Shown here piece after piece: positions 7,061-15,984 of a stretch of 64,000 nucleotides of DNA (within the stretch, counting starts at the first letter, position 1; the number at the start of each line of letters is the position of its first letter). Position numbers and translations under genes: made by a program. The notes beneath the pieces are model-generated. The model saw nothing but the letters and a program-made list of their open reading frames with translations. It did no database searches and had not been told where the DNA came from. Source of the stretch: Caldilineaceae bacterium (GTDB lineage: Bacteria; Chloroflexota; Anaerolineae; Caldilineales; Caldilineaceae); assembly GCA_022842065.1 (NCBI GenBank), contig JALHQH010000004.1, forward strand, positions 346,169 to 410,168, read 5' to 3'.

Positions 7061-9403
7061 TTATACCGCGTCACCTCGAGAATCGGAAAACCCCAGCAGC
7101 CGCATCCCTAGCAAGGTGACCAGCAGGGAGGTGCCCATGTCGGCGACGACCGCCATCCACATTGTCCCCCAGCCCAGCAAGACGACCACAAGAAAAGCAA
7201 GTTTAATGCCAATGCTCAGCGCCACGTTGATGCGAATCGTGCGCATGGCGGCACGGCTGAGGCGCACGGCAAAGGCCAGCCCGCGCAAATCGGCGTTCAT
7301 CAAAGTAACATCCGCGGTCTCCATCGCCTGGGCTGTACCGGTTGCGCCACCAATCGCAATACCGACATCCGCGGCGGCCAAGGCCGGGGCGTCGTTGATG
7401 CCATCGCCGACCATTGCGACCGGACCATATTCCCTTTGCAAGCTGCGAATCGCGGCCAGTTTGTCGGCGGGCAGCAGCTCGGCGCGCACATCGGTCACCC
7501 CCACCTGGCTGCCGATTGAATGGGCTGCCCCCTGATTATCGCCAGTCAACATGACGACTTGTTCAATACCGGCGGCTTTGAGTTGGCTGATCGCCGCCCG
7601 GCTGCTGGGGCGTACACTATCGGCCAACGCAATCGCACCACGATAAGCGCCATCGACGCTGAGTAACATTGAAGTGTAACCTTGGTCCGCGTCACCCGTG
7701 GCGGCTTGACAATGATCGTCCCCATGACCAACCATCGTGTCGAAATAGGCGTGGCTGCCGATCAACACGTGACGACCATCGACCAACCCGGTGACACCCC
7801 GGCCACTCAAGGCGGTTACACTGTTCACATCAGTGTAACGATTGGCCAACCCGCGTTCGGTTGCAGCACCGACAATGGCCTTGGCCAGTGGGTGTTCGCT
7901 TTGTCCCTCTACCGCGCTGGCGAGGGCGAGCAGATCGTCACAGGCTGCACAATTTTCTTCAATAGGGGTAAAACTTTGGCAATCGACCGTGCGTACTGCC
8001 ACCACCTTTGGTTGACCCGCGGTAATCGTCCCAGTTTTGTCCAGTGCCACAGTGCGCACGCGGCTCAACTGTTCCAGAAACGCGCCTCCCTTAAAGAGCA
8101 CCCCATGCCGCGCCCCATTCGTAATCGCGCTGATCAGGCTCACCGGCGTGCTGATCACCAACGCGCATGGGCAGGCGACGACCAACAAGGCCAATCCCCG
8201 GTAGAGCCAGCCAAAGGTCTCCGCATCGGGATTCCAGAAGGGTTGCCCCAAGAGCAGGGGCGGCAGGATCGCGACAATCGCTGCAATGATCACGACTGCC
8301 GGCGTATACCAACGCGCGAATTGATCGACAAAACGCTGCACTGGTGCGCGCCGTTCTTGTGCCTCTTCCACCAGCCTGATCATACGGCTGATCGTGTTGT
8401 CGGCGGCCAGGTGCGTAACCGTCACTTCGAGCACCCCTTCGCCGTTGATACTGCCGGCGAACAGCTCATCGCCGACTGCCTTCTCCACCGGCAGACTCTC
8501 GCCGGTAATCGCCGCCTGGTTGACCGCCGACGCGCCCTTGGACACTTGCCCATCCATCGGCATGCGCTCGCCCGGCTTTACCAGCAGCAGATCGCCGATG
8601 CGGAGGTCGGTGATTGGTAATTCGTGCGGCGTGATACGTGATACGTGATGCACGCGGCGCAAGTACGCTTGCGTGGCCGTGATGCGTAATTCGTGATGCG
8701 TGATGGGATCATTGGCACAGCTACACCCCTCATCACACGATTGGATATCGTCGGTCGTTGTCCGCCCGATCACCGTCGCCACACTGGGCGCAGTGCTCAA
8801 TAGGCTGCGGATGGCGTGGCGGGCGCGGTTGCCGGTGTAGCCTTCGAGCGCTTCACTAAGGGCAAAGAGCACCATGACCATGCCAGCTTCGGTGTAGGCG
8901 CCGATGACAACCGCCCCGACCGCGGCAATCGTCATGAGCACATTGATGTTAAGTTCACGGTTGACGCGCAGAGAGCGCCAGGCGCTGCGGGCAACTGGCA
9001 GGCCGGCCAAGAGCATGGCCACCAGGGAGAGCAGGTTCACCCAGCCATATTCTCGGCCTAAAAATTCGGTGAAGATCAGCCCCGGCAGGATCAACAACGC
9101 ACCAAGCAAGGCCAGCCGGGTTTCGCCACGCTGCCAGAGGTAGCGCCAGAAATTGGGCAGCGGCTCCACCGGTGGTGGGGCCGCATACGGCGTCGATGGT
9201 GTAATTTCAAAGCCAAGGGCACGCACCTGTCCCATCACGGTTGCTGGGGCCACGCTACCACCGACCCGTAATTTGGCAGTGGTGAAGTTAAGTTCACATT
9301 GCTCAACGCCCTCAAGCTGACGCACTGCGGTGGCAATCGACTGCGCACAGCCGGCGCAATCCATGCCACCAATTGCAAACTGTAGAGTCTGTTCTGCTGC
9401 CAT
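7061..9403 (-). CDS. P1B-type heavy-metal-exporting ATPase (Zn/Cd/Pb class) with repeat-derived insert
   Basis: A 780-aa membrane pump. An N-terminal HMA domain with GMDCAGC (C16, C19) is followed by transmembrane helices, actuator domain, the ion-channel motif CPCALV, the phosphorylated aspartate in DKTGT, the hinge GDGINDAP, and a last helix DMGTSLLV typical of the Zn/Cd/Pb subclass. It should export divalent soft metals using ATP. Start 9403 (ATG) is preferred over TTG at 9415 because GAGG lies just before it. Between the actuator strands, where relatives have a short loop, residues about 215-265 are extra: a Cys/Asp stretch (SCDEGCSCAND) and the doubled ITHHELRIT / ITPHELPIT, encoded by a genomic repeat (8609-8707). 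A MerR gene lies upstream on the same strand. Confidence 0.9.
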   Translation of the reverse strand: MAAEQTLQFAIGGMDCAGCAQSIATAVRQLEGVEQCELNFTTAKLRVGGSVAPATVMGQVRALGFEITPSTPYAAPPPVEPLPNFWRYLWQRGETRLALLGALLILPGLIFTEFLGREYGWVNLLSLVAMLLAGLPVARSAWRSLRVNRELNINVLMTIAAVGAVVIGAYTEAGMVMVLFALSEALEGYTGNRARHAIRSLLSTAPSVATVIGRTTTDDIQSCDEGCSCANDPITHHELRITATQAYLRRVHHVSRITPHELPITDLRIGDLLLVKPGERMPMDGQVSKGASAVNQAAITGESLPVEKAVGDELFAGSINGEGVLEVTVTHLAADNTISRMIRLVEEAQERRAPVQRFVDQFARWYTPAVVIIAAIVAILPPLLLGQPFWNPDAETFGWLYRGLALLVVACPCALVISTPVSLISAITNGARHGVLFKGGAFLEQLSRVRTVALDKTGTITAGQPKVVAVRTVDCQSFTPIEENCAACDDLLALASAVEGQSEHPLAKAIVGAATERGLANRYTDVNSVTALSGRGVTGLVDGRHVLIGSHAYFDTMVGHGDDHCQAATGDADQGYTSMLLSVDGAYRGAIALADSVRPSSRAAISQLKAAGIEQVVMLTGDNQGAAHSIGSQVGVTDVRAELLPADKLAAIRSLQREYGPVAMVGDGINDAPALAAADVGIAIGGATGTAQAMETADVTLMNADLRGLAFAVRLSRAAMRTIRINVALSIGIKLAFLVVVLLGWGTMWMAVVADMGTSLLVTLLGMRLLGFSDSRGDAV
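8609..8707. repeat. In-frame copy of the GTGATGCGTAA repeat family inside the metal ATPase gene
   Basis: The + strand reads GTGATACGTGATACGTGATG (from 8631) and GTGATGCGTAATTCGTGATG (from 8679), separated by a CGCAAGTACGCTTGCG palindrome. The same words make up the intergenic repeats at 9458-9580, 41279-41364 and 45781-45799. Read on the minus strand it is open and encodes about 35 of the extra residues in the actuator loop. Confidence 0.75.
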
Positions 9404-9457
9404 TAAAATCCTCAAATTTCTTAGGCTATTTCAAAAAATCAAATATCCAATTTGTCC

Positions 9458-9580
9458 GGCGTGATGCGTAAAACGTGATGCGTAAAACGTGATGCGTAAA
9501 ACGTGAATTTGGTCGCTGTCGTTTGACCGGATGCCCGTGAGCGACGCATTACGCATCACGTTTTACGTTTTACGTTTGAT
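9458..9580. repeat. Intergenic GTGATGCGTAAAAC tandem/inverted repeat
   Basis: Three tandem copies of the 14-mer GTGATGCGTAAAAC (9461-9502), then about 40 bp of unique DNA, then the inverse ACGCATTACGCATCACG followed by TTTTACG twice (9544-9573). The whole can fold into one long hairpin. It occupies most of the 219-bp gap between the merR and ATPase genes. Confidence 0.8.
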
Positions 9581-9622
9581 GGCCCTAGTCTACACCTTCA
9601 ACCCAACTTGAAGGTCAAGAGG

Positions 9623-10402
9623 CTATTGTTCCGACAAATTCAGAAAGAGGCGGGCGAAGACAAAGGCGCTTGGGCCGCGCACGGTGAGCAGATAGCCTTC
9701 GTCGTTGTGGGAAAATTCGGGGGCTTGCTGTTGGTGGTTGTGGACCTGGCATGCGGCTTCCAGTTGGGCTAATGCGTGCAGCGCTTGACCAGTGGCCGGT
9801 TCGTCATCCACGACAAGAATACAGTAGCTTTCGCCCTCTTGCCAGATGTGCATGTGGTGGCCGCGCAACTGGCGCAAAAGATCATGCGCTTCGTGGCTGG
9901 CCAGGACACAGCCGGTCTGGCGCAACAGCCAGTTGAGCAGGGCGCTGGCTTGGGTCTGCGGGTTACTGCAAATGTGAGTGACGAGATCGGCGAGGATCGA
10001 CGCACCGGATGGATCCACTTGACTAAGGGTGCGCCCGTGCAGATCTTGCACGAAAAGGCCCAACTCGTGGCGTTGCAGCAGCAGGTCGGTGATCTGTTGC
10101 TCCAGGGTCAGGTAACGGGTCTGGGCGATCTGGGCGATCTCGGCCAGAGAAAGCTCATTTCCTTGCAAGCCCCCTAAGAGTTGCTGAATATCAATCAACG
10201 AGAAACCCAGCCGTTGGGCGCGGCCAATAAAGCGGACCCGCTGTTCGGCGTTGGCATCGTAGAGACGATAACCGGCCTCGCTGCGCGCCAGCGGCTGCAG
10301 CAACCCCTGCTCTTCATAGTAGCGCAAGGCGGAGGTGCGCAGTCCGGTGCGGCGGGCTAACTGGCCGATGGTCATTGGGTGCTGCGCAGTTGATCTGTTC
10401 AT
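9623..10402 (-). CDS. MerR-family regulator, probable metal-ATPase controller
   Basis: A 259-aa protein with a classical N-terminal MerR winged helix (MTIGQLARRTGLRTSALRYY, then GLLQPLARSEAGYRLYD) and a coiled dimerisation helix to about residue 120. It then carries an extra 130-residue C-terminal region that is longer than in simple metal sensors and contains His/Cys residues (LASHEAHDL, GHHMHIW, CQVHNHQQQ). It lies directly upstream of the P1B ATPase on the same strand, which suggests that it controls the pump. The translation start may instead be the ATG nine codons in (10375). Neither has a strong ribosome site. Confidence 0.75.
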   Translation of the reverse strand: MNRSTAQHPMTIGQLARRTGLRTSALRYYEEQGLLQPLARSEAGYRLYDANAEQRVRFIGRAQRLGFSLIDIQQLLGGLQGNELSLAEIAQIAQTRYLTLEQQITDLLLQRHELGLFVQDLHGRTLSQVDPSGASILADLVTHICSNPQTQASALLNWLLRQTGCVLASHEAHDLLRQLRGHHMHIWQEGESYCILVVDDEPATGQALHALAQLEAACQVHNHQQQAPEFSHNDEGYLLTVRGPSAFVFARLFLNLSEQ

Positions 10403-10676
10403 GCAACCATTCTACATGGCTGAAATCAGCATGAAAAATTACAGACATTCTGTACGGCCATGTTATACTGTGGATACATTTTCACCCCCCTATATATGCC
10501 CAATATTTACCAGCACAAAGTTGTGCATTTCTTCGTTGACGAACCTTCCGCGATCATTTATCTTTAGAATCGATTTTTGAACTTTGCGACAAATTTACGC
10601 CGGCACACAAGTGGTGGCGCAATGTGCAGTACTTGTGTCAAATATCAATTCACAGCCAACCAGGAGAATTTTTGTA
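10403..10676 (+). promoter_or_regulatory. Divergent promoter region: merR / sugar ABC transporter
   Basis: This 274-bp gap separates the leftward merR gene from the rightward transporter operon. TTACAG (10439-10444) and TTATAC (10463-10468), 18 bp apart, could serve as a promoter for the transporter. The ribosome site CAGGAGAA directly precedes the lipoprotein ATG at 10677. The promoter call is weak. Confidence 0.35.
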
Positions 10677-12086
10677 ATGAAGCGTCTATGGCTTTTTAGT
10701 CTAGTCATCATGAGCATCTTGTTTGCATCGTGTGCGCCTGCGCCTGATGCACCGGCCAACACAGAAACTGCGGCAGAGGCACCGGCGGAAGAAGCGGCCC
10801 CAGCAGCGGAAGAAGCCACCGGTGAAGCGGTTGACTTTATCACCTGGTATCAATATGACCAGGCCAATGAAGATCCGCAGAGTGACGAACGGGTAGGCAA
10901 CGAATATCTGCGCACCACCATGCCCCTCTTCAACGAAGCCTTTGCGGGCAAGTGGAATTGGGTCAACCAGGCCAAAGCGTTTGATAAAATGGCCACCGAG
11001 TTGATCGCCGCCGAACAGGCCGGTGGTGAAGTCCCCGACCTGATGCACATGGGCAGCGGTGATCTGCTCTCCTTCTATCAAAATGGCACAGTGCAGGATC
11101 TCACCGATTGGGCTGCCGCCCAATCCTGGTATGGGGATATTGACCAGAATGCGCTCTCCGCCTGTACCGGGCCTGATGGCAAGCTCTATTGTATTCCGGT
11201 CGCCCAAGCCCCACAGGTCGTCTTTGTGTGGAAGGATCGTTTCCCGAATGGTTACCCCAAGACCCCGGCTGAATTTTTAGAGCAGGCCGCGGCGCTGAAG
11301 GAGCAGGGGCTTTATGCCATCACCTTCTTTGGTTCCACCGACTATGAAGGCGAAGCGATGGGCCGCTTCTTCTGGACGGTGATCAGCTCCTTTGGTGGTG
11401 CGCTCGATGATGGGGCCGGCAACATGACGTTGAATACCCCGGAAAATGTCGCCGCCATCGAATTTGTGCGCGAGATTGTCACCCAGGGGTATGCCCCCGA
11501 GATTGCCTTTGCCGGCAAGTTCCAGGAAGAAGAAGCCTTTAAGGATGCCTCGGCTGGGTCCTTCCCTACCGGGATCTTTGGCTATCGCTATGTCAACCCG
11601 CTCACCGCGCCGAATGGCAACAAGTATGAAAAAGGCAACGAAGAAGATATGCTCGATGCGATTGCCGCCGGTGATGTCGTGTTGGCCCCCTTCCTGGCTG
11701 CCGAAGGGCAGCAACCGGGCTGTGGCATCGGGGCATCGGCGTTTGTGATCCCGACCAGCGCCCAAAACCCCGAAGCCGCCTATGACTACATCAACTGGAT
11801 CATGGAAAGTGGCCAGAATGCTGCATGGGTCCTTGGCCCCGGCGGTGGTTTCCCCACGCTGAAGGCGACCCAAGCTGAGCCAACCTTCCAAACCCCCTTC
11901 TATCAGCAAGCTGGTGAAGTCGTCGGCCAGAGTGCCTGCCATCCCTGGTACGGTTCACTCGAACGCCGCCAGGAAGCGCAGAAGTTGGTCGTCACCACCA
12001 TCTACAAGCTGATCAAGGAAGATCCCACCGCTGACATCGCCACGGCGTTGGACGCTGCCTCCGCCGAATACAACGCCGGCAACTAA
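10677..12086 (+). CDS. ABC transporter sugar-binding lipoprotein (family 1)
   Basis: A 469-aa extracellular solute-binding protein. The start at 10677 has AGGAG upstream and gives a clean lipoprotein signal peptide (KRLWLFSLVIMSILF) with lipobox LFASC; the mature protein begins with a Cys and an Ala/Pro/Glu-rich linker. The body resembles CUT1-family sugar-binding proteins (GDLLSFYQNGTVQDLTDW, LYCIPVAQAPQVVFVWKDRF, IVTQGYAPEI). It captures an oligosaccharide or similar carbohydrate at the outer face of the membrane and hands it to the two permeases downstream. Its many Trp and Tyr residues suit a sugar ligand. The exact substrate is unknown. Confidence 0.9.
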   Translation: MKRLWLFSLVIMSILFASCAPAPDAPANTETAAEAPAEEAAPAAEEATGEAVDFITWYQYDQANEDPQSDERVGNEYLRTTMPLFNEAFAGKWNWVNQAKAFDKMATELIAAEQAGGEVPDLMHMGSGDLLSFYQNGTVQDLTDWAAAQSWYGDIDQNALSACTGPDGKLYCIPVAQAPQVVFVWKDRFPNGYPKTPAEFLEQAAALKEQGLYAITFFGSTDYEGEAMGRFFWTVISSFGGALDDGAGNMTLNTPENVAAIEFVREIVTQGYAPEIAFAGKFQEEEAFKDASAGSFPTGIFGYRYVNPLTAPNGNKYEKGNEEDMLDAIAAGDVVLAPFLAAEGQQPGCGIGASAFVIPTSAQNPEAAYDYINWIMESGQNAAWVLGPGGGFPTLKATQAEPTFQTPFYQQAGEVVGQSACHPWYGSLERRQEAQKLVVTTIYKLIKEDPTADIATALDAASAEYNAGN

Positions 12087-12097
12087 TCCGCCCCCGA

Positions 12098-12159
12098 CAG
12101 CCTTTGTGGTGACCTGTAGTGCAGATCCCTAGGTGCATTACAGGCCACCACAAAGGCTG
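12098..12159 (+). terminator. Hairpin between the binding-protein and permease genes
   Basis: CAGCCTTTGTGGTGACCTGT (from 12098) pairs with 12137-12159 with two mismatches. Such an intercistronic stem commonly makes the binding-protein transcript more abundant than the permease transcript through partial termination or mRNA protection; that role is inferred here. Confidence 0.65.
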
Positions 12160-12207
12160 ATACCGCAGCGCTCCATCTAGAACCCCAGCAAAAGGTTACG
12201 AAACTTC

Positions 12208-13149
12208 ATGAATGCTCGACCACAGCGCAGGCAAGGGGGCTGGTTTGCACACTCCCTGCCCTTCTGGCTAATTCTGCCTACGATCCTGGTGCTGCTGATC
12301 ACCCAGGTCTACCCGGCGTTCTATACGATCTGGCTAAGTTTCCAAACGCGTGAGCCACAAGGCTGGGACTATGTGGGCGCAGCCAATTATAGCCGACTGT
12401 TTAGCATGGGGCTCTTTGCCGAGAGCGTCGGCCACACGATTGTCTTCCTGGTCGGCTTTGTGGTTTTAACCCTGGTCGCAGGCTTTGGGATTGCGCTGTT
12501 GCTCAACCGCAAGCTGCGTCTCTCCGGCTTTTACATCACCCTGCTCTATATCCCTTGGATTATCGCCGATATTATTGCGGGTTTGGTCTGGTGGCTACTC
12601 GTCGTACCCGACTATGGGGTCCTCTCCGGCATTACGCAGAATCCCACCCTCTTTCCGCCGGACGGACTTTCGGTGCTGACCGCGGTGCCGCCCCGCCCCT
12701 GGTTTGGCGATTTCCCTTTTCCACCCGCCCCGGCCATGATCTATCTAATTTTAGCCTCATCGTGGCGTGCCTTGCCCTTTATCACCTTGCTCTTGCTGGC
12801 CGCGATGCAGACGGTGCCCCACGAAATCTTGGAGAGTAGCCGGATCGACGGTGCGCGCAGTTGGCAGGTCGTGCGTTATATCCTGCTGCCGCTGATGCTG
12901 CCCACGCTGGTGGTGGCACTCTTTAGCCTGACCCTCAGCGGCATGAACGGGGTGGGCATGGTCTTTAGCCTGACCAGCGGTGGGCCAGGCACTTCCACCG
13001 AGGTGCTTAGTTATATGCTCTATGCGATTGGGTGGAATCAACGGGACTTTGGCCGCGCCGCTGCGCTGGCAATGTTGATCGCCGTCGTCAACTGGTTGCT
13101 GATCATGGGGACGTTGCGCGTCTCGCGCATTAACGATAAAGGAGCCTGA
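12208..13149 (+). CDS. Sugar ABC transporter permease, MalF-like
   Basis: A 313-aa inner-membrane protein with six predicted membrane spans, starting WLILPTILVLLITQVYPAFYTIWLSF, which is typical of the first permease of CUT1 importers. The EAA loop that contacts the ATPase is visible as ILESSRIDGARSWQVVRYILLPLMLP. It forms a heterodimeric channel with the product of the next gene. No ATPase gene lies in the operon, so a shared MsmX/MalK-type subunit encoded elsewhere is expected. Confidence 0.9.
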   Translation: MNARPQRRQGGWFAHSLPFWLILPTILVLLITQVYPAFYTIWLSFQTREPQGWDYVGAANYSRLFSMGLFAESVGHTIVFLVGFVVLTLVAGFGIALLLNRKLRLSGFYITLLYIPWIIADIIAGLVWWLLVVPDYGVLSGITQNPTLFPPDGLSVLTAVPPRPWFGDFPFPPAPAMIYLILASSWRALPFITLLLLAAMQTVPHEILESSRIDGARSWQVVRYILLPLMLPTLVVALFSLTLSGMNGVGMVFSLTSGGPGTSTEVLSYMLYAIGWNQRDFGRAAALAMLIAVVNWLLIMGTLRVSRINDKGA

Positions 13150-13150
13150 G

Positions 13151-14092
13151 ATGGCAAAGCTGCTACCATACGTGCGCCATCACTGGCGGGTTTGGGTGAT
13201 TAATGGGCTGCTCTGGGTGATCTGCCTGGTGGTGTTATTGCCGGTAGTGACAACTTTAGTCATCTCCTTTAAACAAGAGCAAGATGTGCTGCGCAAGCCG
13301 CCGGTCTTTCTGCCCTGTGACACCCCCGAACGGGCCTTTGATCCCACCGCCTGCCGTTGGGCCGTCAATGGTTATGCCCGCGTGCTCTCGCCCAAGCCAA
13401 GTGATAGTTGGCCCTTTGGCTTTACCCTGACCGGGAACCTGTTTCGGATCTATATTCCTAATACGCTGCTCTATGCCTCCACTTCGTCGCTGCTGGTGGT
13501 GATCCTGGCCGGCATGTCGGGTTATGCCTTTTCGCGCTACCACTTTCGTGGCAAGCAGTTGCTGATGACCAGTATTTTGGCGATCACCGGCGTGCCGCTG
13601 CTCACCAACCTGCTGGCGCTCTACCAGACCAGCATTGACCTGCGCAAGGCGGAATTGCCCTTCTACGACGACCGCTTTTTTATCATCTTAGTTTACATCG
13701 GCTTCTATTTGCCGCTCAGCGTTTGGATCGCCAAAGGCTTTTTCGACACGATTCCGCGCGAGTTGGAAGAGGCGGCCTTTATTGACGGCTGCACGCCCGT
13801 TGGTGCGCTGGCGCGCATTATCATGCCGCTGGCAATGCCGGGGCTGATGGCGATTTTCCTGCTCACCTTTGTCAATGTCTGGAATGAATTTATCGCCGGC
13901 TATCTGTTGATCGTTAAGAACGATCTCAAGCCGGCCATGTTTGGGCTCTATGATTTTCTCAGTCAGAATATCATTAACTTCGAGGTCATCGCCGCAGCCT
14001 GCATGTTGATTGCGCTGCCGATGGTCATACTCTTCCTCTTTACCCGGCAGATCTTTTTCCGCGCGATGATCGAGGGTGCAGTTAAGGGGTAA
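13151..14092 (+). CDS. Sugar ABC transporter permease, MalG-like
   Basis: The 313-aa partner permease, starting one base after the previous stop and preceded by AAAGGAG, so the two are translationally coupled. The EAA motif reads ELEEAAFIDGCTPVGALARIIMPLAMPGL. The periplasmic loop between spans 1 and 2 is longer than usual and has a CDTPERAFDPTACRW segment with two cysteines that could form a disulfide. A gap of only 39 bp separates it from a convergent small gene. Confidence 0.9.
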   Translation: MAKLLPYVRHHWRVWVINGLLWVICLVVLLPVVTTLVISFKQEQDVLRKPPVFLPCDTPERAFDPTACRWAVNGYARVLSPKPSDSWPFGFTLTGNLFRIYIPNTLLYASTSSLLVVILAGMSGYAFSRYHFRGKQLLMTSILAITGVPLLTNLLALYQTSIDLRKAELPFYDDRFFIILVYIGFYLPLSVWIAKGFFDTIPRELEEAAFIDGCTPVGALARIIMPLAMPGLMAIFLLTFVNVWNEFIAGYLLIVKNDLKPAMFGLYDFLSQNIINFEVIAAACMLIALPMVILFLFTRQIFFRAMIEGAVKG

Positions 14093-14131
14093 TCTTGCGA
14101 TTAATCATGATGCAATTTACCGATAGAGTGA

Positions 14132-14479
14132 TTAACTTACCATTACTTCCTTTACGGTAAGTTCGACAGGATCTTTCACGAGCTTGAACGCTATACGCTT
14201 TGTGGTAGGATAAATCTGCAAATCCTCAATTATAGCTTCGTCACCTTCATTGAAGATAACTTTAAGCCGCAACGCATTAATCTGCTCTTCAATTTCGTCA
14301 AGCAGACTAAACATTTGGCCATTAACAATTTCTTCATACTCCTCAAATGTCTGGCGAAGGCTGGTAGAGATGGAAAGAAGATCGAGCTGGCCCGTAAATC
14401 GGTCTTCATATTTAACGACTTGGCCTGTAGCCACCACTTTTCGATTGCGATCGATAATTTTGATTATTTTCGGGATCAT
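14132..14479 (-). CDS. Small protein of unknown function
   Basis: A 115-aa protein I do not recognise. It starts with a beta-rich segment (IPKIIKIIDRNRKVVATGQVVKYEDRFTG), then a helical heptad-like stretch (LRQTFEEYEEIVNGQMFSLLDEIEEQINALRLKVIF), then a second beta-rich part (IAFKLVKDPVELTVKEVMV). CAGGAT precedes the ATG at a good distance, and base composition is lower in GC than in its neighbours. It stands alone, convergent with the transporter operon and with a palindromic repeat at its 5' side. It could be a late arrival. Confidence 0.6.
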   Translation of the reverse strand: MIPKIIKIIDRNRKVVATGQVVKYEDRFTGQLDLLSISTSLRQTFEEYEEIVNGQMFSLLDEIEEQINALRLKVIFNEGDEAIIEDLQIYPTTKRIAFKLVKDPVELTVKEVMVS

Positions 14480-14497
14480 CGTTAATATCCTGATGTG

Positions 14498-14592
14498 GTA
14501 ACTACTCAGTCTGTGCTTAGCTGGTCCGTGACTAGCGGGCCGCTGGTCACGGACCAGCTAAGCACATAATTTAACGTTGTCGCAATAGTTAC
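14498..14592. repeat. Palindromic element with GTAACTACT-type ends, copy 1
   Basis: Outer inverted ends GTAACTACT (14498) and AATAGTTAC (14584-14592) enclose a perfect 21-bp stem, TGTGCTTAGCTGGTCCGTGAC (14512-14532) with 14546-14566. The right part (GGTCACGGACCAGCTA, GCACATA, ATTTAACGTTGTCG) recurs at 37845-37898, so this is one member of a dispersed family. Confidence 0.7.
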
Positions 14593-14594
14593 TC

Positions 14595-15836
14595 TTACCC
14601 CTCCAATAACAGCGCCTCCGGGTCCTCAAGTAATTCCTTCACCTTGACCAAGAATTGGACGGCTTCGCGGCCATCGACCATGCGGTGGTCATAGCTGAGC
14701 GCAACGTACATCATCGGGCGGATCACGACCTGGCCATCAACAGCCATGGGGCGATCCTGGATCTTGTGCATGCCAAGGATGCCGACCTGCGGCGGGTTGA
14801 GGATCGGCGTGCTGAGCAGCGACCCAAAGATGCCGCCGTTGGTGATCGTAAAGGTACCGCCGCGCAGGTCATCAATCGCTAAGGTGCCCTTTTGTGCCTT
14901 CTGCGCTAGCTCTTTGATCTGGCGCTCAATGCCGGCAAAAGACAGGCGGTCGGCATCACGCAGCACGGGCACGACTAGTCCCTCTTCAGCCCCGACAGCA
15001 ATTCCAATATCGTAATAGTGCTTGAGCACAATCTCGTCGCCCTGAATCTCCCCGTTGAGCGGTGGGAAAGCCTTGAGCGCGCCGATGACTGCTTTGGTGA
15101 AAAAGGACATAAAGCCGACCTTGAGGCCGTGGCGCTTTTCAAAGTCCGCATTGCGTCGCTTGCGGACTTCCATGATCGCACTCATATCGACCTCGTTAAA
15201 GGTAGTGAGCATGGCTGCGGTCTGTTGCGCCTGCACCAGCCGCTCAGCAATGGTGCGGCGGCGGCGGGACATGCGCGTGCGGGTTTCGCCGCGGGGATCG
15301 GCGGTTGGTTTGGGGGTTGGTTGGTTGGTTTGGGGGTTGGTTGGTTGGGGGGTTGGTTGGTTAGTTGGTTGGGTGCGTAGATATTCTTCGATATCTTGTT
15401 TGGTTACCCGGCCACCTGGCCCGGCGCCGCTGACGGCGCCGAGGTCGACACCTTGGTCAGCGGCCATGCGTTTGGCCACGGGGGTGGCGCGCTCTTCTTT
15501 GTCGTCGTCGGCGGGGGCGCTTGCTGGTGCAGGCACAGCAGGCGCGGCTTTGGGCGCTTCGCTGCTCGGCTTGGCCGCTTTTTCAGCCGAGGCATCCCCA
15601 CCTTCCTCAATCGTGCCTAGCACATCGCCGATCTGGACATCTTCGCCGGCCTGCCGCGCGATCTTGCCTAATACGCCATCTTTGTCGGCCGGCACTTCGA
15701 GATCGACCTTGTCGGTCTCCAGTTCAACGACCGCCTCGCCGGCCTTGACGGGTTCACCTTCTTGTTTCAACCAGCGCGCCACCGTCGCCTCAACGACCGA
15801 TTCTCCCAGTGCGGGTACAACGATATTGGTTGCCAT
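14595..15836 (-). CDS. odhB: Dihydrolipoamide succinyltransferase (E2 of 2-oxoglutarate dehydrogenase)
   Basis: A 413-aa E2 core enzyme of the TCA cycle. Domains in order: one lipoyl domain (1-78) with the lipoylated lysine in [11 protein letters not shown]; a Pro/Ala linker; the E3/E1-binding domain ([37 protein letters not shown], near 112-150); a second linker; and the catalytic acyltransferase domain ending in [15 protein letters not shown] (HxxxDG). [14 protein letters not shown] and [13 protein letters not shown] support the succinyl type. The second linker is a Pro/Thr/Gln/Asn repeat encoded by simple-sequence DNA (15303-15374). The gene follows odhA on the same strand after a 148-bp gap with a hairpin. 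Confidence 0.92.
   Translation of the reverse strand: MATNIVVPALGESVVEATVARWLKQEGEPVKAGEAVVELETDKVDLEVPADKDGVLGKIARQAGEDVQIGDVLGTIEEGGDASAEKAAKPSSEAPKAAPAVPAPASAPADDDKEERATPVAKRMAADQGVDLGAVSGAGPGGRVTKQDIEEYLRTQPTNQPTPQPTNPQTNQPTPKPTADPRGETRTRMSRRRRTIAERLVQAQQTAAMLTTFNEVDMSAIMEVRKRRNADFEKRHGLKVGFMSFFTKAVIGALKAFPPLNGEIQGDEIVLKHYYDIGIAVGAEEGLVVPVLRDADRLSFAGIERQIKELAQKAQKGTLAIDDLRGGTFTITNGGIFGSLLSTPILNPPQVGILGMHKIQDRPMAVDGQVVIRPMMYVALSYDHRMVDGREAVQFLVKVKELLEDPEALLLEG
15303..15374. repeat. GGTT simple-sequence tract inside odhB
   Basis: About 72 bp of GGTTGGTT units broken by runs of five or six G (GGTTTGGGGG, GGTTGGGGGG). On the coding strand it yields the [18 protein letters not shown] linker. 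A similar tract with an inverted partner is intergenic at 24392-24453. The G-runs on the + strand could form quadruplex structure. Confidence 0.75.
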
Positions 15837-15874
15837 GTCAATTTCCTATGCTGAATTCCGCAAATGTGTAGTGC

Positions 15875-15930
15875 GCATCCCCAGATGCGCACGAGCGTTG
15901 TGGGGGCATGGGCTCAGCATCTGGGGATGC
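15875..15930. repeat. Hairpin between odhA and odhB
   Basis: GCATCCCCAGATGC (15875-15888) pairs exactly with 15917-15930, with outer TGTA/TACA pairing as well. It lies between the two dehydrogenase genes and may adjust the E1:E2 transcript ratio. Confidence 0.6.
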
Positions 15931-15984
15931 TGAGTACACGATTTTTGGAAGTGCTGCGTCGGTTTTGGCCATGTTGCCGTGAAT

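Noticed and set aside
7682..8620. Long open frame on the strand opposite the metal ATPase (and similar antisense frames, for example 16221-18756 and 36493-37338)
   Set aside because: They are mirror frames caused by the codon bias of the real genes, with no domain or start signal.
9458..9580. CRISPR array
   Set aside because: The 14-bp units are adjacent without spacers and inverted within the same region. No cas genes are present.
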